DNA of 64,000 nucleotides. It comes from Pseudomonas sp. H1h. GTDB taxonomy: Bacteria > Pseudomonadota > Gammaproteobacteria > Pseudomonadales > Pseudomonadaceae. Position 1 is the first letter of the stretch; each line of letters opens with the position of its first letter. Location of the stretch: contig NZ_AYMJ01000031.1 of NCBI RefSeq assembly GCF_000633255.1, positions 557,539-621,538 on the forward strand, given 5' to 3'. The notes beneath the pieces are model-generated. The model ran no database searches. It saw only the letters and a list, made by a program, of their open reading frames with translations, and was not told where the DNA came from. The position numbers were made by a program, and so were the translations under genes. This document shows positions 1-8,683 of the stretch, in pieces.

Positions 1-282
1 TTCGCGGCTGAGTCGGTGCCGTTCGTTTTCCTGCACTTCGAGCAGGCGGTCTGCGAGTTCCTGAGGCTGGAACTTGATCGATTTGCGCGACAGCCGGTAT
101 TGCACCCAGACGCAAGCGTTGGCCGCGACATTCAGCAGTAGCAATCCCAGTGACAGTGGCGCCGACAAACCGTAGGTCAGCAGGCTGCCGACAGTCGCGA
201 CGACACTCAATATGAGCGTGAACCGGCGGGCATTTTCCCGGGAAGGTGGCCATGTAGTGATTGACTTGAGGCTGGCGTACAT
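1..282 (-). CDS. Sensor histidine kinase, NarX/HisKA_3 type (5' part only)
   Basis: This reading frame runs off the left edge of the window; 94 N-terminal residues are visible. It begins at the ATG at 282 and shows a short basic N-terminus, then two hydrophobic segments (about residues 22-38 and 42-56) separated by a short turn, then a charged linker ending in QENERHRLSRE. That ending is the typical lead-in to the phospho-acceptor H box (ELHDDIGQ) of HisKA_3 kinases of the NarX/DesK kind, which lies just outside the window. The likely role is a membrane-anchored kinase paired with a LuxR-type response regulator. The call rests on this linker motif and topology; the catalytic part is not visible, so the signal sensed cannot be named. 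Confidence 0.7.
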   Translation of the reverse strand, partial: MYASLKSITTWPPSRENARRFTLILSVVATVGSLLTYGLSAPLSLGLLLLNVAANACVWVQYRLSRKSIKFQPQELADRLLEVQENERHRLSRE

Positions 283-774
283 AACGGATGGAGCCAATGG
301 ATGTTCGCTGCGGGCAGACCGGCCGGTGGCTGGCGGATCTCTGTCTGAAAATGCTGTCAATTATGTTATTGAATTTAACGAGGTTCAGTGAGCGATATTT
401 GACCGCCAAGTTTGGTGGATGCCTGTCACTGAATCACTGTGCCATTAATTGAAAGCAACTAATGGCCGGCATAATACCACTTAAGATACCGTTGGTCGCG
501 TTTGCCATATATGTCCAACGAGTCAGGAAAGACCCCATGTTGGACGCGAGTTCCATAATGGAAAAAAGTCGCTTTATTGTGCTCGCTAGATATCCACGTC
601 ACTCGAAGTTGTTCGTTACACGGACACAGGAAAACCCTGAGGCCGCGGGAAAATATCCGCTGCTGACGGGTGTGATTATTTAATTCGGCTTGTCGCTGGC
701 AGGTATGAACTATTCAATTGCGACATTCAGCGACTCGGATATACAGCCTCGATTTGCGTATTAACAGCGGCCAA
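283..774. other. AT-richer intergenic region without a convincing gene
   Basis: About 490 bases lie between the kinase start and the end of the HPt-like gene. Base composition is visibly richer in A and T than the surrounding genes. A 73-codon open frame starting at 462 has no ribosome binding site, no recognisable motif and atypical codon use, so I do not call it. The segment must contain the kinase promoter near its left end. I see no clear terminator hairpin, repeat or RNA. Confidence 0.5.
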
Positions 775-1245
775 TCAGGCCTGACGCTCCGAGTAGGGCG
801 TGAACGATAGTGATCGGGTCGAGAGCGATGGCTGAAACTGGCTTTGGCCTACCTGGAATGCAAAGGCTTCGATCAGGGAAGTCTGTTCGCTGTCATCAAG
901 GCTCAACTGGCCGGTGTTCTGGTCAACCAGTTCGATTTGCCAAGCCATCAGGGTGAAGCAGTCTTTGAGCGCATCCAGTGCCTGTGCGTGCAGATCGATA
1001 TGATCCGGCGCGTGGGTGAGCAGGCTGTGAATGTGCAGGGAAAACTCGGAAACCGCTTCCAGCGCCAATGCTTCAGCCCGGCCTGCGAGTTTTAGCAGGG
1101 TGCTGAGCATGCAGTCAATGGCGTCCTTGTCGTTGCTGATCAGTTGCAGGTGGCTCAGGCATTCTTCGGATTTGGCCAGGAGTGTTTCTGCCTCGACGAG
1201 AAATTCGGGAAAGCGTTGTGCCCAGTCTTTACGGTCGATTGGCAT
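775..1245 (-). CDS. Small helical protein resembling a degenerate HPt domain
   Basis: This 156-residue cytoplasmic protein has no signal peptide or membrane segment and is predicted to be mostly helical. The start at 1245 is chosen because GGAGA lies just upstream; a longer in-frame extension to 1428 has poor composition. Residues about 45-75 (LLKLAGRAEALALEAVSEF and on) look like the core helices of a histidine phosphotransfer domain, whose motif is normally H-x-(I/L)-K-G-x-A. Here Leu-Leu-Lys-Leu-Ala-Gly occupies that place, so the phosphorylatable histidine appears to be missing. The gene is divergent from cheV and could be a signalling adaptor or inhibitor. The fold assignment is inference from pattern alone; I do not recognise a named family. 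Confidence 0.55.
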   Translation of the reverse strand: MPIDRKDWAQRFPEFLVEAETLLAKSEECLSHLQLISNDKDAIDCMLSTLLKLAGRAEALALEAVSEFSLHIHSLLTHAPDHIDLHAQALDALKDCFTLMAWQIELVDQNTGQLSLDDSEQTSLIEAFAFQVGQSQFQPSLSTRSLSFTPYSERQA

Positions 1246-1698
1246 GCTTATCTCCACAGCGTCATGTCTGATGAGGGAATGCCGTGTGTGTCGACGATCG
1301 TGAATCGTCGCGAGACCGCGCCCCGGCGTGCAAGTGCACAAGCTGAGGGTTTCGAGAGGATGCGTTTCCACCGAACTGCGATCGCACACAATAGCCTGAC
1401 TCCGTTCATGCAATGAGAATGGCGTCACATTAATGGCTATTGGATATTGCGAACATCAGGTTGGGCCTGATTGTTACTAGGGGATTCCCTTACACGCGGG
1501 AACCTGTGGCGCAAACCGTGGTCGCGCCAGAAGAGAATGTAGCAGATGAAATCACCGAGCCAGTAAAGCATGATGTTAATGTGACATCAATGCCTGTGTA
1601 TGGCATTTTGTTGGTGATTTGTGCGGGGATCAAGATTCACCATGAACAGCCGATAACCCCTCTTAGTGAATTCATCAGAACAAGCCCAGGAGTCATTG
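1246..1698. other. Divergent intergenic region between the HPt-like gene and cheV
   Basis: About 450 bases hold the promoters of two divergent genes. A 102-codon open frame from 1440 overlaps the cheV start out of frame and has no ribosome binding site, so it is not called. An imperfect dyad, TGATGT-N7-ACATCA, lies near 1570-1588 and could be a regulator site; this is speculative. I see no RNA gene or REP element here. Confidence 0.4.
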
Positions 1699-2634
1699 AT
1701 GGCCGGCATTCTCGACACGGTAGACCAACGCACGCAACTGGTGGGTGAGAATCGCCTGGAAATTCTCATGTTTCGACTGGCCGGACGCCAACTGTTCGCG
1801 ATCAACGTGTTCAAGGTTCAGGAAGTTCTGCAACTGCCGAAGCTGACCCTGATGCCTCAGCGCCACCCGTTTGTCTGCGGCGTGGTCAACCTGCGTGGCC
1901 AGACGCTGCCGGTGATCGACCTGTCCCAGGCGATCGGCATGCGTCCGCTGGTACCGGGTCCCAACAGCACGATTATCGTCACCGAGTACAACCGTTCAGT
2001 GCAGGCCTTCCTCGTCGGTGGCGTGGATCGCATCGTCAACATGAACTGGGAAGCCATTCTGCCGCCGCCGACCAGCGCCGGGCGCCAGCATTACCTGACT
2101 GCGATCAGCAAGGTCGACGAGCAATTGGTGGAAATCATCGACGTCGAGAAAGTCCTCGCCGAAATCGTCCCGTACAACGCCAAGGTCTCGCGCGACAAGC
2201 TGGATGATCCGGTGCTGGAGCGTGCCCGTGGCCGCGAAGTGTTGCTGGTGGACGACTCCAATGTCGCGCTCTCGCAACTGCGTGACACCCTCGGCCAGCT
2301 CGGGGTGAAAATGCACATCGCCAGCGATGGTCTGAAAGCGCTGAACATGCTCAAGGCCTGGGCCGATACCGGCGTGAACATGACCGACAAACTGTTGATG
2401 GTGTTCACCGACGCGGAAATGCCGGAAATGGACGGTTACCGCCTGACCACCGAGATCCGCAACGACCCGCGTCTGCGTGGCCTGTACGTGGTGTTGCACA
2501 CCTCGTTGTCCGGCAGCTTCAACGACTCGATGGTCAAGAAGGTCGGCTGCGACAACTTCCTCTCCAAGTTCCAGCCGGACAAGCTGGTCGATGTGGTGCG
2601 CCAGCGTCTGATGCTCGATGAAGTGCCGGCCTGA
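1699..2634 (+). CDS. cheV: Chemotaxis coupling protein CheV (CheW domain plus receiver)
   Basis: CheV couples chemoreceptors to the CheA kinase and is itself phosphorylated to tune adaptation. This 311-residue protein has an N-terminal CheW-like domain (about residues 15-160; LEILMFRLAGRQLFAIN, GVVNLRGQTLPVIDL) and a C-terminal receiver domain (about 180-305; LLVDDS acidic pair, phospho-acceptor Asp238 in FTDAEMPEMDG, conserved Lys in LSKFQPDKL). The start at 1699 is preferred to 1666 because AGGAG sits just upstream. It is cytoplasmic and stands alone, away from the main chemotaxis operons, as is usual for cheV paralogues in Pseudomonas. A weak hairpin, TGCAGG-N6-CCTGCA, follows the stop near 2646 and may terminate it. 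Confidence 0.93.
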   Translation: MAGILDTVDQRTQLVGENRLEILMFRLAGRQLFAINVFKVQEVLQLPKLTLMPQRHPFVCGVVNLRGQTLPVIDLSQAIGMRPLVPGPNSTIIVTEYNRSVQAFLVGGVDRIVNMNWEAILPPPTSAGRQHYLTAISKVDEQLVEIIDVEKVLAEIVPYNAKVSRDKLDDPVLERARGREVLLVDDSNVALSQLRDTLGQLGVKMHIASDGLKALNMLKAWADTGVNMTDKLLMVFTDAEMPEMDGYRLTTEIRNDPRLRGLYVVLHTSLSGSFNDSMVKKVGCDNFLSKFQPDKLVDVVRQRLMLDEVPA

Positions 2635-2731
2635 TCACAACGTCTTGCAGGAGTGAGCCTGCAGTGTTTGTTCTTTGATTCGCGAATAAAGCTCGTATAG
2701 GGTGGCGTTTTGATCCTCCAGGGAGCTGGCC

Positions 2732-3544
2732 ATGCTGCGTCTGAGCGCGCTTTATCGTTACCCGTTGAAATCCGGCAAACCCGAGATTCTGCAATCGATT
2801 GGTCTGGATAAACTGGGCCTTGAAGGCGACCGCCGCTGGATGCTGGTGGACGAGGCCAGCGGGCGCTTTCTGACCCAGCGGGCCGAGGCGAAAATGAGCC
2901 AGCTGTCGGCGCTGTGGAATGCTCAGGGCGGCCTGACCCTCAGCGCGCCAGGGCACGCGGCGCTGGATGTGCCGTTGCCCGAGCAGGATACTGACACCGG
3001 CCTGCGCGGCGTGACCATTTGGCGCGACACCTTGCGCGTACCGGATGCCGGTGACGCAGCGGCTCGTTGGGTCAGCGATTTCATTGGCAAACCCACCCGC
3101 CTGGTGCAGGTGCCACTGAACCGCGCTCGCATGACTCAGGACGGCTATGGCCGCGACGACGATCAGGTTGCGTTCGCCGATGGCTTCCCGTTGTTGCTGA
3201 TCGGCGAGGCGTCCCTCCAGGATCTTTCGCAAAGGGTCGGGCGTTCGCTGGAGATGCTGCGCTTTCGGCCCAATCTGGTGATCGAAGGCAGCGCGCCGTT
3301 CGCCGAGGATGGCTGGAAGCGGATCCGCATCGGTGATGTCGAGTTTCGGGTGGTGAAGCCGTGCTCACGGTGCATTCTGACCACCATCGACCCGCAGACT
3401 GGCGAGCGCAGTGCTGATCGCGAACCGCTGGCTACCTTGCAGAAATACCGTGCCCAGGCCGATGGCGCAATGTTTGGCCAGAACCTGGTCAACGACAGCA
3501 ATGGTCACTTGGAAGTCGGGATGCCGGTGGAAGTCCTCGAGTAA
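2732..3544 (+). CDS. MOSC domain-containing protein (YcbX/mARC-like)
   Basis: The 270-residue protein opens with LSALYRYPLKSGKPE and LGLEGDRRWMLVDE, hallmarks of the MOSC N-terminal beta-barrel domain, followed by a MOSC domain with RFRPNLVIEG and the conserved cysteine region VVKPCSRCILTTIDP. MOSC proteins bind the molybdenum cofactor through this cysteine and reduce N-hydroxylated compounds, as YcbX and mARC do. E. coli YcbX carries an extra C-terminal 2Fe-2S ferredoxin domain; this protein ends after the MOSC domain, so it would need a separate electron donor. It is cytoplasmic. AGGGAGCTGGCC precedes the ATG. A strong bidirectional terminator follows, separating it from the convergent ppnP. 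Confidence 0.88.
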   Translation: MLRLSALYRYPLKSGKPEILQSIGLDKLGLEGDRRWMLVDEASGRFLTQRAEAKMSQLSALWNAQGGLTLSAPGHAALDVPLPEQDTDTGLRGVTIWRDTLRVPDAGDAAARWVSDFIGKPTRLVQVPLNRARMTQDGYGRDDDQVAFADGFPLLLIGEASLQDLSQRVGRSLEMLRFRPNLVIEGSAPFAEDGWKRIRIGDVEFRVVKPCSRCILTTIDPQTGERSADREPLATLQKYRAQADGAMFGQNLVNDSNGHLEVGMPVEVLE

Positions 3545-3560
3545 CCGTTCCTGAAATGAA

Positions 3561-3593
3561 AATGCCCGTGTCCTTCGACACGGGCATTTTTTT
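3561..3593. terminator. Bidirectional rho-independent terminator
   Basis: A perfect 12-bp stem (AATGCCCGTGTC, loop CTTC) is followed by seven T residues on the + strand and preceded by an A-rich run, which gives a T-rich tail on the - strand. It sits between the convergent MOSC gene and ppnP and should stop both. Confidence 0.92.
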
Positions 3594-3614
3594 GCACCGG
3601 GAAAACCTGCAGCG

Positions 3615-3899
3615 TCAGCCGCGGTATTCGCACAGGTAAGCAGTGTCGACGGCGACTTTCAGCTGGAACTTGCTGTTGGCCGGTACGTTGAACTGGCTGC
3701 CGGCGGCGAAGGTTTCCCAGTCGCTGCTGTCCGGCAGTTTGACGGTCAGTGCGCCGGAGACCACGTGCATGATTTCCCGTTGGCTGGTGCCGAATTCGTA
3801 CTCGCCCGGGGCCATGACGCCGATGGTCGCCGGACCTTCAGCGGTGCCAAAAGCGATCGACTTGACGGTGCCGTCGAAGTACTCGTTGACTTTGAACAT
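3615..3899 (-). CDS. ppnP: Pyrimidine/purine nucleoside phosphorylase PpnP
   Basis: This 94-residue small cupin matches the PpnP (YaiE, DUF1255) family in length and in signature: MFKVNEYFDGTVKSI at the start, GVMAPGEYEFGTSQRE in the middle and FNVPANSKFQLKV followed by YLCEY at the end. PpnP catalyses phosphorolysis of many nucleosides to free base and ribose 1-phosphate and works as a small cytoplasmic cupin dimer. The start at 3899 is chosen because AGAGGAA lies at normal spacing; the in-frame extension to 3998 is not family-like. It appears to be a single-gene unit converging on the MOSC gene across a shared terminator. Confidence 0.93.
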   Translation of the reverse strand: MFKVNEYFDGTVKSIAFGTAEGPATIGVMAPGEYEFGTSQREIMHVVSGALTVKLPDSSDWETFAAGSQFNVPANSKFQLKVAVDTAYLCEYRG

Positions 3900-4013
3900 G
3901 GGCGATTCCTCTCGAAAAGGGCAAAAAAGGGTTAAAAAAGGCTGGCCAGTATGCACAAGGCTCCTGGCGCCGTCACCTGCCCGGGGCGTGTCCGGCAAGT
4001 TCCCGCCCTGACT

Positions 4014-4556
4014 CTAGAGTGGCAATACCAACGGCAACAATCGCGCGGTATTGCGCGCATCCTCCAGGGCTCGATGCTGCTGACCGCTGAACTGCATGCC
4101 AGCCAGTTGCAGCGCCCCGTTCAGCCCCAACGGCCGCTCCAGGCGCCGGGCCTTGGCAAAGCGCTGTTTGAGGTTCATGTGCGGCACCCGGCTCAACACG
4201 CTGTCGAGTTGCAGGCGCTGCCATTCCTGAAGCAATTGCTTGCGGTCGTAGTCACCCCAACTGGCCCAGCCTTCGAGGCGCGTCTGGTGTTGGCCGAGCC
4301 AGCGTTCGAAGGCCGGCCAGACCTCGGTCAACGGCTGCGCGGCGTCGATATTGGCCTGGGTGATGTGCGTGAGCTCACGGCAGAATGCCGTCAGCAACGG
4401 CCGCCGTGTCGGTTTGACGAAACGCTGAAAGTGATCCTGCTCACGACCGGCACGATCGACCAGCGTGGCGCCGATTTCGATGATTTCCATTTCCGTAACC
4501 GGCCAGCCACCTTCATCCGTGGTGGCTTCCAGATCAATGACCAGCCAATGGGGCAT
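4014..4556 (-). CDS. DEDDh 3'-5' exonuclease family protein
   Basis: The 180-residue protein carries the acidic motifs of DEDDh exonucleases: VIDLEATTDEG (Exo I, Asp8 and Glu10), WGDYDRKQL (Exo II) and HRALEDARNTARL (Exo III with His and Asp). The long insert-free layout and the ASWGDYDRKQL motif resemble the ERI-1/KapD-like RNase subgroup rather than DNA polymerase epsilon. It probably trims the 3' ends of RNA or DNA in the cytoplasm with two divalent metal ions. It lies downstream of atuF on the same strand with about 70 bases between, and might be read through from the terpene operon, although no functional link is evident. Confidence 0.85.
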   Translation of the reverse strand: MPHWLVIDLEATTDEGGWPVTEMEIIEIGATLVDRAGREQDHFQRFVKPTRRPLLTAFCRELTHITQANIDAAQPLTEVWPAFERWLGQHQTRLEGWASWGDYDRKQLLQEWQRLQLDSVLSRVPHMNLKQRFAKARRLERPLGLNGALQLAGMQFSGQQHRALEDARNTARLLPLVLPL

Positions 4557-4626
4557 CGCAGGTTTCCTGATTTACGCGTCCTGATAGATCAGAGCGTAGT
4601 CAAACCTCGCGTTTGCGCTTGGTGAC

Positions 4627-6588
4627 TCACTCGACCTGCAACAGAACCTGACGATTTTTTACCTGATCGCCGACCTTGACCTGCACCCGCTTGAGCACGC
4701 CGTCGATTCCGGCCTTGAGCGGGTGCTCCATTTTCATTGCCTCCAGCACCACCAGCAGTTGACCCTTGCTGACCGGGCTGCCTTCGCTGACCAGCACGTC
4801 GACGATAGCACCGTCCATCGGTGCCTTCAGCGTGCCGGAGATGACGCTGCTCTGACTGCTGATCAGTGCATGAGTTCGATCCTCCAGCCGCAGGTTGCCG
4901 GGGCGGGTGAACAGCCAGAGTTGTCCGCCCTCCAGCCGATAGGCGTGACGCTGGCGCAGGCCGTCGATTTCCAGGGTCAGCGAGCGCTCGTTGCAATCGA
5001 TAATGTTCAGCGCCAGCGAGCGCTCCATCACGTTCACGATGAAGTGGCCATCGCTGTCCGCCAGCAGTTGCAGCGTCCAGTCCTGTTCTTCAAGGCCAAG
5101 GCGGTAATTGAGCGGCGCCCCAGCATTGTTGCGCCAACCCTTGAGCGGCGCACGATGGGCCTGCGCGCCAGACTGATAAAACAGCACGGCGGCGATGGCC
5201 AGTTCCTCGGCACCGGGCACGTAGGCGTGCAGGCAAGCGTGGTCGGTGAAGTGTTGGGCGATGAACGCGGTACTGAATTCGCCGCTGATGAACTGCGGAT
5301 GTTGCAGCAGGCTGGCCAGCAAGCGCTGATTGCTTTGTACACCGAGCAGCACGCTGTCTTGCACCGCGCGCAGAAGCTTGCGCCGCGCCTCCTCGCGGGT
5401 GGCGCCGTGGGCGATCAGCTTGCCGAGCATCGGGTCGTAGAACGGGCTGATCGACTGACCTTCGAGCAGGCCATGATCGATCCGTGCGCCCGACGTCAAG
5501 ACCGGTTCCCAGGCCTGAATGCGCCCGGTCTGCGGCAGGAAATCCTGCGTCGGGTCTTCGGCATACAGGCGTACTTCCATGGCGTGGCCGCTGAGCGTGA
5601 CCTGATCCTGGGTCAATGGCAGCGGCTGCCCCTCGGCGACTGCGAGTTGCCAGGCGACCAGGTCCAGCCCGGTGATCAGTTCGGTGACGGGATGCTCGAC
5701 CTGCAGACGGGTGTTCATTTCCAGAAAGTAGAATTGCCCACGGGCGTCGAGCAGAAATTCGACGGTGCCGGCACCCACATAATTCACTGCACGGCCAGCC
5801 TTGAGCGCCGCTTCGCCCATGGCCTGACGCAACGCCTGAGTCATGACCGGGCAGGGTGCCTCCTCGATGACTTTCTGGTGGCGCCGCTGCACCGAGCAAT
5901 CGCGTTCGCCCAGATAGACCAGATTGCCGTGGCTATCGCCGAACAATTGCACCTCGACGTGTCGCGGTTCGATCAGCGCCTGTTCGAGGATCAGTTCGTC
6001 ACTGCCGAAGCCGTTCAATGCCTCGGAGCGCGCCGTACGCAATTGCGCCGGCAACTCATCGCGGCTGTGCACCAGACGCATGCCGCGTCCGCCGCCCCCG
6101 GCGCTGGCTTTGATCATCAGCGGATAGCCAATGCGTTCGGCTTCACGCAGCAAGGTCGCGTCGTCCTGCGCGGCGCCTTGATAGCCAGCGATGCACGGTA
6201 CACCGGCGTCGAGCATGGCGATTTTCGACAGGCGCTTGCTGCCCATCAGCTCGATGGCGTCGGCACTGGGGCCGATAAAAATCAGGCCGGCTTCTTCGCA
6301 GGCGCGGGCGAATCCGGCATTTTCCGAGAGGAAACCGTAACCGGGATGAATTGCGTCGGCACCGCTGCGGCGCGCGGCGTCGAGGATCGCCGGGATGTTC
6401 AGGTAGGACTGTTGCACCGGTGCCGGGCCGATGTTCACCGCTTGATCAGCCATCTGCACATGCAAAGCCTGGGCGTCGGCGTCGCTGAACACCGCGACGG
6501 TGCGATAGCCCAGGGCATGGGCGGTGCGCTGGATGCGGCAGGCGATTTCACCGCGGTTGGCGATCAGGATTTTGTGGAGGGTGGGCAT
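4627..6588 (-). CDS. atuF: Geranyl-CoA carboxylase, biotin-containing alpha subunit AtuF
   Basis: AtuF loads CO2 onto biotin for carboxylation of cis-geranyl-CoA, with AtuC as carboxyltransferase. The 653-residue protein has a biotin carboxylase core (ILIANRGEIACRI at the start, the glycine-rich loop KASAGGGGRGMRLV, ERDCSVQRRHQKVIEE, EMNTRLQVEHPVTE) and a C-terminal biotinyl domain with VLEAMKMEHP, where Lys619 is the biotin attachment site. The start at 6588 follows GAGGAAA; the upstream in-frame extension to 6714 is translated REP sequence (the element at 6625-6698) and is rejected. Sequence alone does not separate AtuF from the 3-methylcrotonyl-CoA carboxylase subunit LiuD, but the surrounding atuABCDE genes make AtuF the clear choice. 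Confidence 0.9.
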   Translation of the reverse strand: MPTLHKILIANRGEIACRIQRTAHALGYRTVAVFSDADAQALHVQMADQAVNIGPAPVQQSYLNIPAILDAARRSGADAIHPGYGFLSENAGFARACEEAGLIFIGPSADAIELMGSKRLSKIAMLDAGVPCIAGYQGAAQDDATLLREAERIGYPLMIKASAGGGGRGMRLVHSRDELPAQLRTARSEALNGFGSDELILEQALIEPRHVEVQLFGDSHGNLVYLGERDCSVQRRHQKVIEEAPCPVMTQALRQAMGEAALKAGRAVNYVGAGTVEFLLDARGQFYFLEMNTRLQVEHPVTELITGLDLVAWQLAVAEGQPLPLTQDQVTLSGHAMEVRLYAEDPTQDFLPQTGRIQAWEPVLTSGARIDHGLLEGQSISPFYDPMLGKLIAHGATREEARRKLLRAVQDSVLLGVQSNQRLLASLLQHPQFISGEFSTAFIAQHFTDHACLHAYVPGAEELAIAAVLFYQSGAQAHRAPLKGWRNNAGAPLNYRLGLEEQDWTLQLLADSDGHFIVNVMERSLALNIIDCNERSLTLEIDGLRQRHAYRLEGGQLWLFTRPGNLRLEDRTHALISSQSSVISGTLKAPMDGAIVDVLVSEGSPVSKGQLLVVLEAMKMEHPLKAGIDGVLKRVQVKVGDQVKNRQVLLQVE

Positions 6589-6624
6589 GGCTGTTTCCTC
6601 GGAATTTGCGGTGCATGTGCTGGC

Positions 6625-6698
6625 CTCTTTGCCAGCAGGCTCGCTCCCACATCTGGAATGCGTTGCTGCCCCTGTGGGAGCGAGCCTGCTCGCGAAGC
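6625..6698. repeat. REPIN (inverted pair of REP sequences)
   Basis: Two REP units of the GTGGGAGCGAGCCTGCTCGC type face each other (GCAGGCTCGCTCCCAC on the left, its complement on the right) across about 30 bases. It sits between atuE and atuF, inside the operon, and can form a long hairpin in the transcript. Confidence 0.93.
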
Positions 6699-6701
6699 TT
6701 T

Positions 6702-7499
6702 TCAGGTGGCCCACCCGGGTTTACGCTTTTGCACAAAAGCCATGGTGCCCTCGACCCCCTCGGCCCCGGTCACCGCCTCGCTGAACCACTGCGCCGCCTC
6801 GTCCAGCAATTCACTCGACGGTTGTCCGGCGCTGGCCAGCAGTAACTTCTTGGTCATGGCATTCGCCTCCGGCGCGCAACACAACACATGCTGCAGAACC
6901 TCATCGAGGCGTTCGGCCAGTGCCTGCGGATCCTGCTCGACAAAGTGCACCAGTCCCAGACGCCGCGCCTGATGCCCATCGAAGCGCGCAGCGGTCAGCG
7001 CCAGTCGGCGGGTCTCGGTCAGGCCGATGCGTTGCACCACGAACGGGGCGATCTGCGCCGGCAGCAGGCCGAGGCTGGTTTCCGGCAGACCGAACTGCGC
7101 CTGATGGTCGGCCATGGCGATGTCGCTGACACACGCCAGTCCGAACCCGCCGCCCAGCACCGCACCTTGCAACACGCTGATCAGCACTTGCGGCGCGTGC
7201 TGCGCTTCTTCCAGCAGCGCGCCGAAAGCGCGATTCAAATCACGGTAAGCATCGGCGCCCTGGGCGCGGGCGTTGGCCATGTCCTTGATATCGCCGCCGG
7301 CACAGAAATGCCCGCCGGCGCCACTGAGCACCAAGGCCCGGACACGGCGGTCATCCCTTACTGCGGCCAACACGGCACGCAGTTCGCTGACCATCTGCAG
7401 ACTCATCGCGTTGCGGCTGTCCGGGCGATTGAGGGTGATGTGCAGCACGCCGCCATGCAGCTCCAGCAACAGCGTCTGGCAATCGGGCAGGGTGCTCAT
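6702..7499 (-). CDS. atuE: Isohexenylglutaconyl-CoA hydratase AtuE (enoyl-CoA hydratase family)
   Basis: AtuE hydrates isohexenylglutaconyl-CoA, the product of geranyl-CoA carboxylation, to the hydroxy acyl-CoA. The 265-residue protein is a typical crotonase: GGHFCAGGDIKDM and VLQGAVLGGGFGLACVSDIAM form the oxyanion hole and CoA pocket, and QFGLPETSLGLLP carries the usual glutamate. Its first codon overlaps the end of atuD by four bases, indicating translational coupling. A REPIN separates it from atuF. The general crotonase call is certain; the substrate is inferred from operon context. Confidence 0.9.
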   Translation of the reverse strand: MSTLPDCQTLLLELHGGVLHITLNRPDSRNAMSLQMVSELRAVLAAVRDDRRVRALVLSGAGGHFCAGGDIKDMANARAQGADAYRDLNRAFGALLEEAQHAPQVLISVLQGAVLGGGFGLACVSDIAMADHQAQFGLPETSLGLLPAQIAPFVVQRIGLTETRRLALTAARFDGHQARRLGLVHFVEQDPQALAERLDEVLQHVLCCAPEANAMTKKLLLASAGQPSSELLDEAAQWFSEAVTGAEGVEGTMAFVQKRKPGWAT

Positions 7500-8653
7500 T
7501 TCTTTTTCCCCGGCAGGATGCCCATCAGTTTGCAGATGATGCCGAGCATGATTTCGTCGGCACCGCCGCCAATCGACACCAGCCGCACATCGCGATAGGC
7601 ACGCGCCACCGGGTTATCCCACATGAAGCCCATGCCGCCCCAATATTGCAGGCAGCTGTCGCTGACTTCTCGGCCGAGACGCCCGGCCTTGAGCTTGGCC
7701 ATCGATGCCAGTCGTGTGACGTCCTGGCCTTTCACGTACTGCTCGGTGGCCTGATAGACCAGCGCGCGCAGGCACTCGATTTCGGTTTGCAGCTCCGCCA
7801 GGCGAAAGTGGATCACTTGATTGTCGATCAGCGCATTGCCGAAGGTCTTGCGTTCCTTGCAGTACTCGATGGTGCTGTCGACGCAATATTCCAGGCCCTT
7901 GATCATGTTCGCGGCGCCGAACAGGCGTTCCTCCTGGAACTGCAGCATCTGCATCATGAAACCGGCGCCTTCGTGGCCGATGCGGTTGCGCTGAGGCACA
8001 CGCACGTTGTCGAAAAACACCTGGGCGGTTTCCGAGCTGCGCATGCCAAGCTTGTCCAGGTGCGAACTGAGGCTGATCCCCGGGGTGTTCATCGGCACCA
8101 TGATCAGCGACTTGTTGATGTGCGGCTTGTCATCCGAGGTGTTGGCCAGCAGGCAGATGAAGTCGGCGCTCGGCGAGTTGGTGATCCACATCTTGCTGCC
8201 GTTGATCAGGTAGTCATCGCCATCTTTGCGCGCGGTGGTCTTGAGCCCGGCGACGTCGGAACCGGCACCGACTTCCGAGACCCCGATGCAGCCAACGTGC
8301 TCACCGCTGATGGCCGGGCGCAGAAACTCTTCGCGCAACTCATCGGAACCGAAGCGGGCCAGCGCCGGGGTGCACATGTCGGTCTGTACGCCGATGGACA
8401 TCGGAATGCCGCCGCAATGGATGGTGCCGAACTCTTCGGCGGCGACAATCGAGTAGCTGTAGTCGAGGCCCATGCCGCCGAACTTTTCCGGTTTGGAAAT
8501 CCCCAGCAGACCGAGGTCGCCGGCCTTGCGAAAAATCTCGTGGATCGGAAAACGCCCGGCCTTTTCCCACTCATCGACGTGCGGATTGATCTCGTGTTCG
8601 ACGAATTGGCGGACGGTGCGGCGCAGTGCTTCGTGTTCCGGGGTGAAGATCAT
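7496..8653 (-). CDS. atuD: Citronellyl-CoA dehydrogenase AtuD (acyl-CoA dehydrogenase family)
   Basis: AtuD oxidises citronellyl-CoA to cis-geranyl-CoA using FAD. The 385-residue protein has the full acyl-CoA dehydrogenase layout: N-terminal helical domain (FTPEHEALRRTVRQFVEHEI), middle FAD-binding strand region (GCIGVSEVGAGSDVAGLKTT, KMWITNSPSADF) and C-terminal helices with GAGFMMQMLQFQEERL, LQYWGGMGFM and a final RLVSIGGGADEIML. GGAGAA precedes the ATG by seven bases. The enzyme is cytoplasmic and tetrameric in the family. Substrate assignment follows from gene order. Confidence 0.91.
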   Translation of the reverse strand: MIFTPEHEALRRTVRQFVEHEINPHVDEWEKAGRFPIHEIFRKAGDLGLLGISKPEKFGGMGLDYSYSIVAAEEFGTIHCGGIPMSIGVQTDMCTPALARFGSDELREEFLRPAISGEHVGCIGVSEVGAGSDVAGLKTTARKDGDDYLINGSKMWITNSPSADFICLLANTSDDKPHINKSLIMVPMNTPGISLSSHLDKLGMRSSETAQVFFDNVRVPQRNRIGHEGAGFMMQMLQFQEERLFGAANMIKGLEYCVDSTIEYCKERKTFGNALIDNQVIHFRLAELQTEIECLRALVYQATEQYVKGQDVTRLASMAKLKAGRLGREVSDSCLQYWGGMGFMWDNPVARAYRDVRLVSIGGGADEIMLGIICKLMGILPGKKK

Positions 8654-8683
8654 TTTTATTGTTCTCCTTGGGATCCGTGGCCG

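Noticed and set aside
462..683. A 73-codon frame in the intergenic region
   Set aside because: No ribosome binding site, atypical composition, no family resemblance.
1440..1748. A 102-codon frame upstream of and overlapping cheV
   Set aside because: Wrong frame over cheV, no ribosome binding site and unlike any known protein.
4723..6972. A 749-codon open frame opposite atuF
   Set aside because: Antisense of atuF and atuE with REP sequence translated in the middle; no motif.
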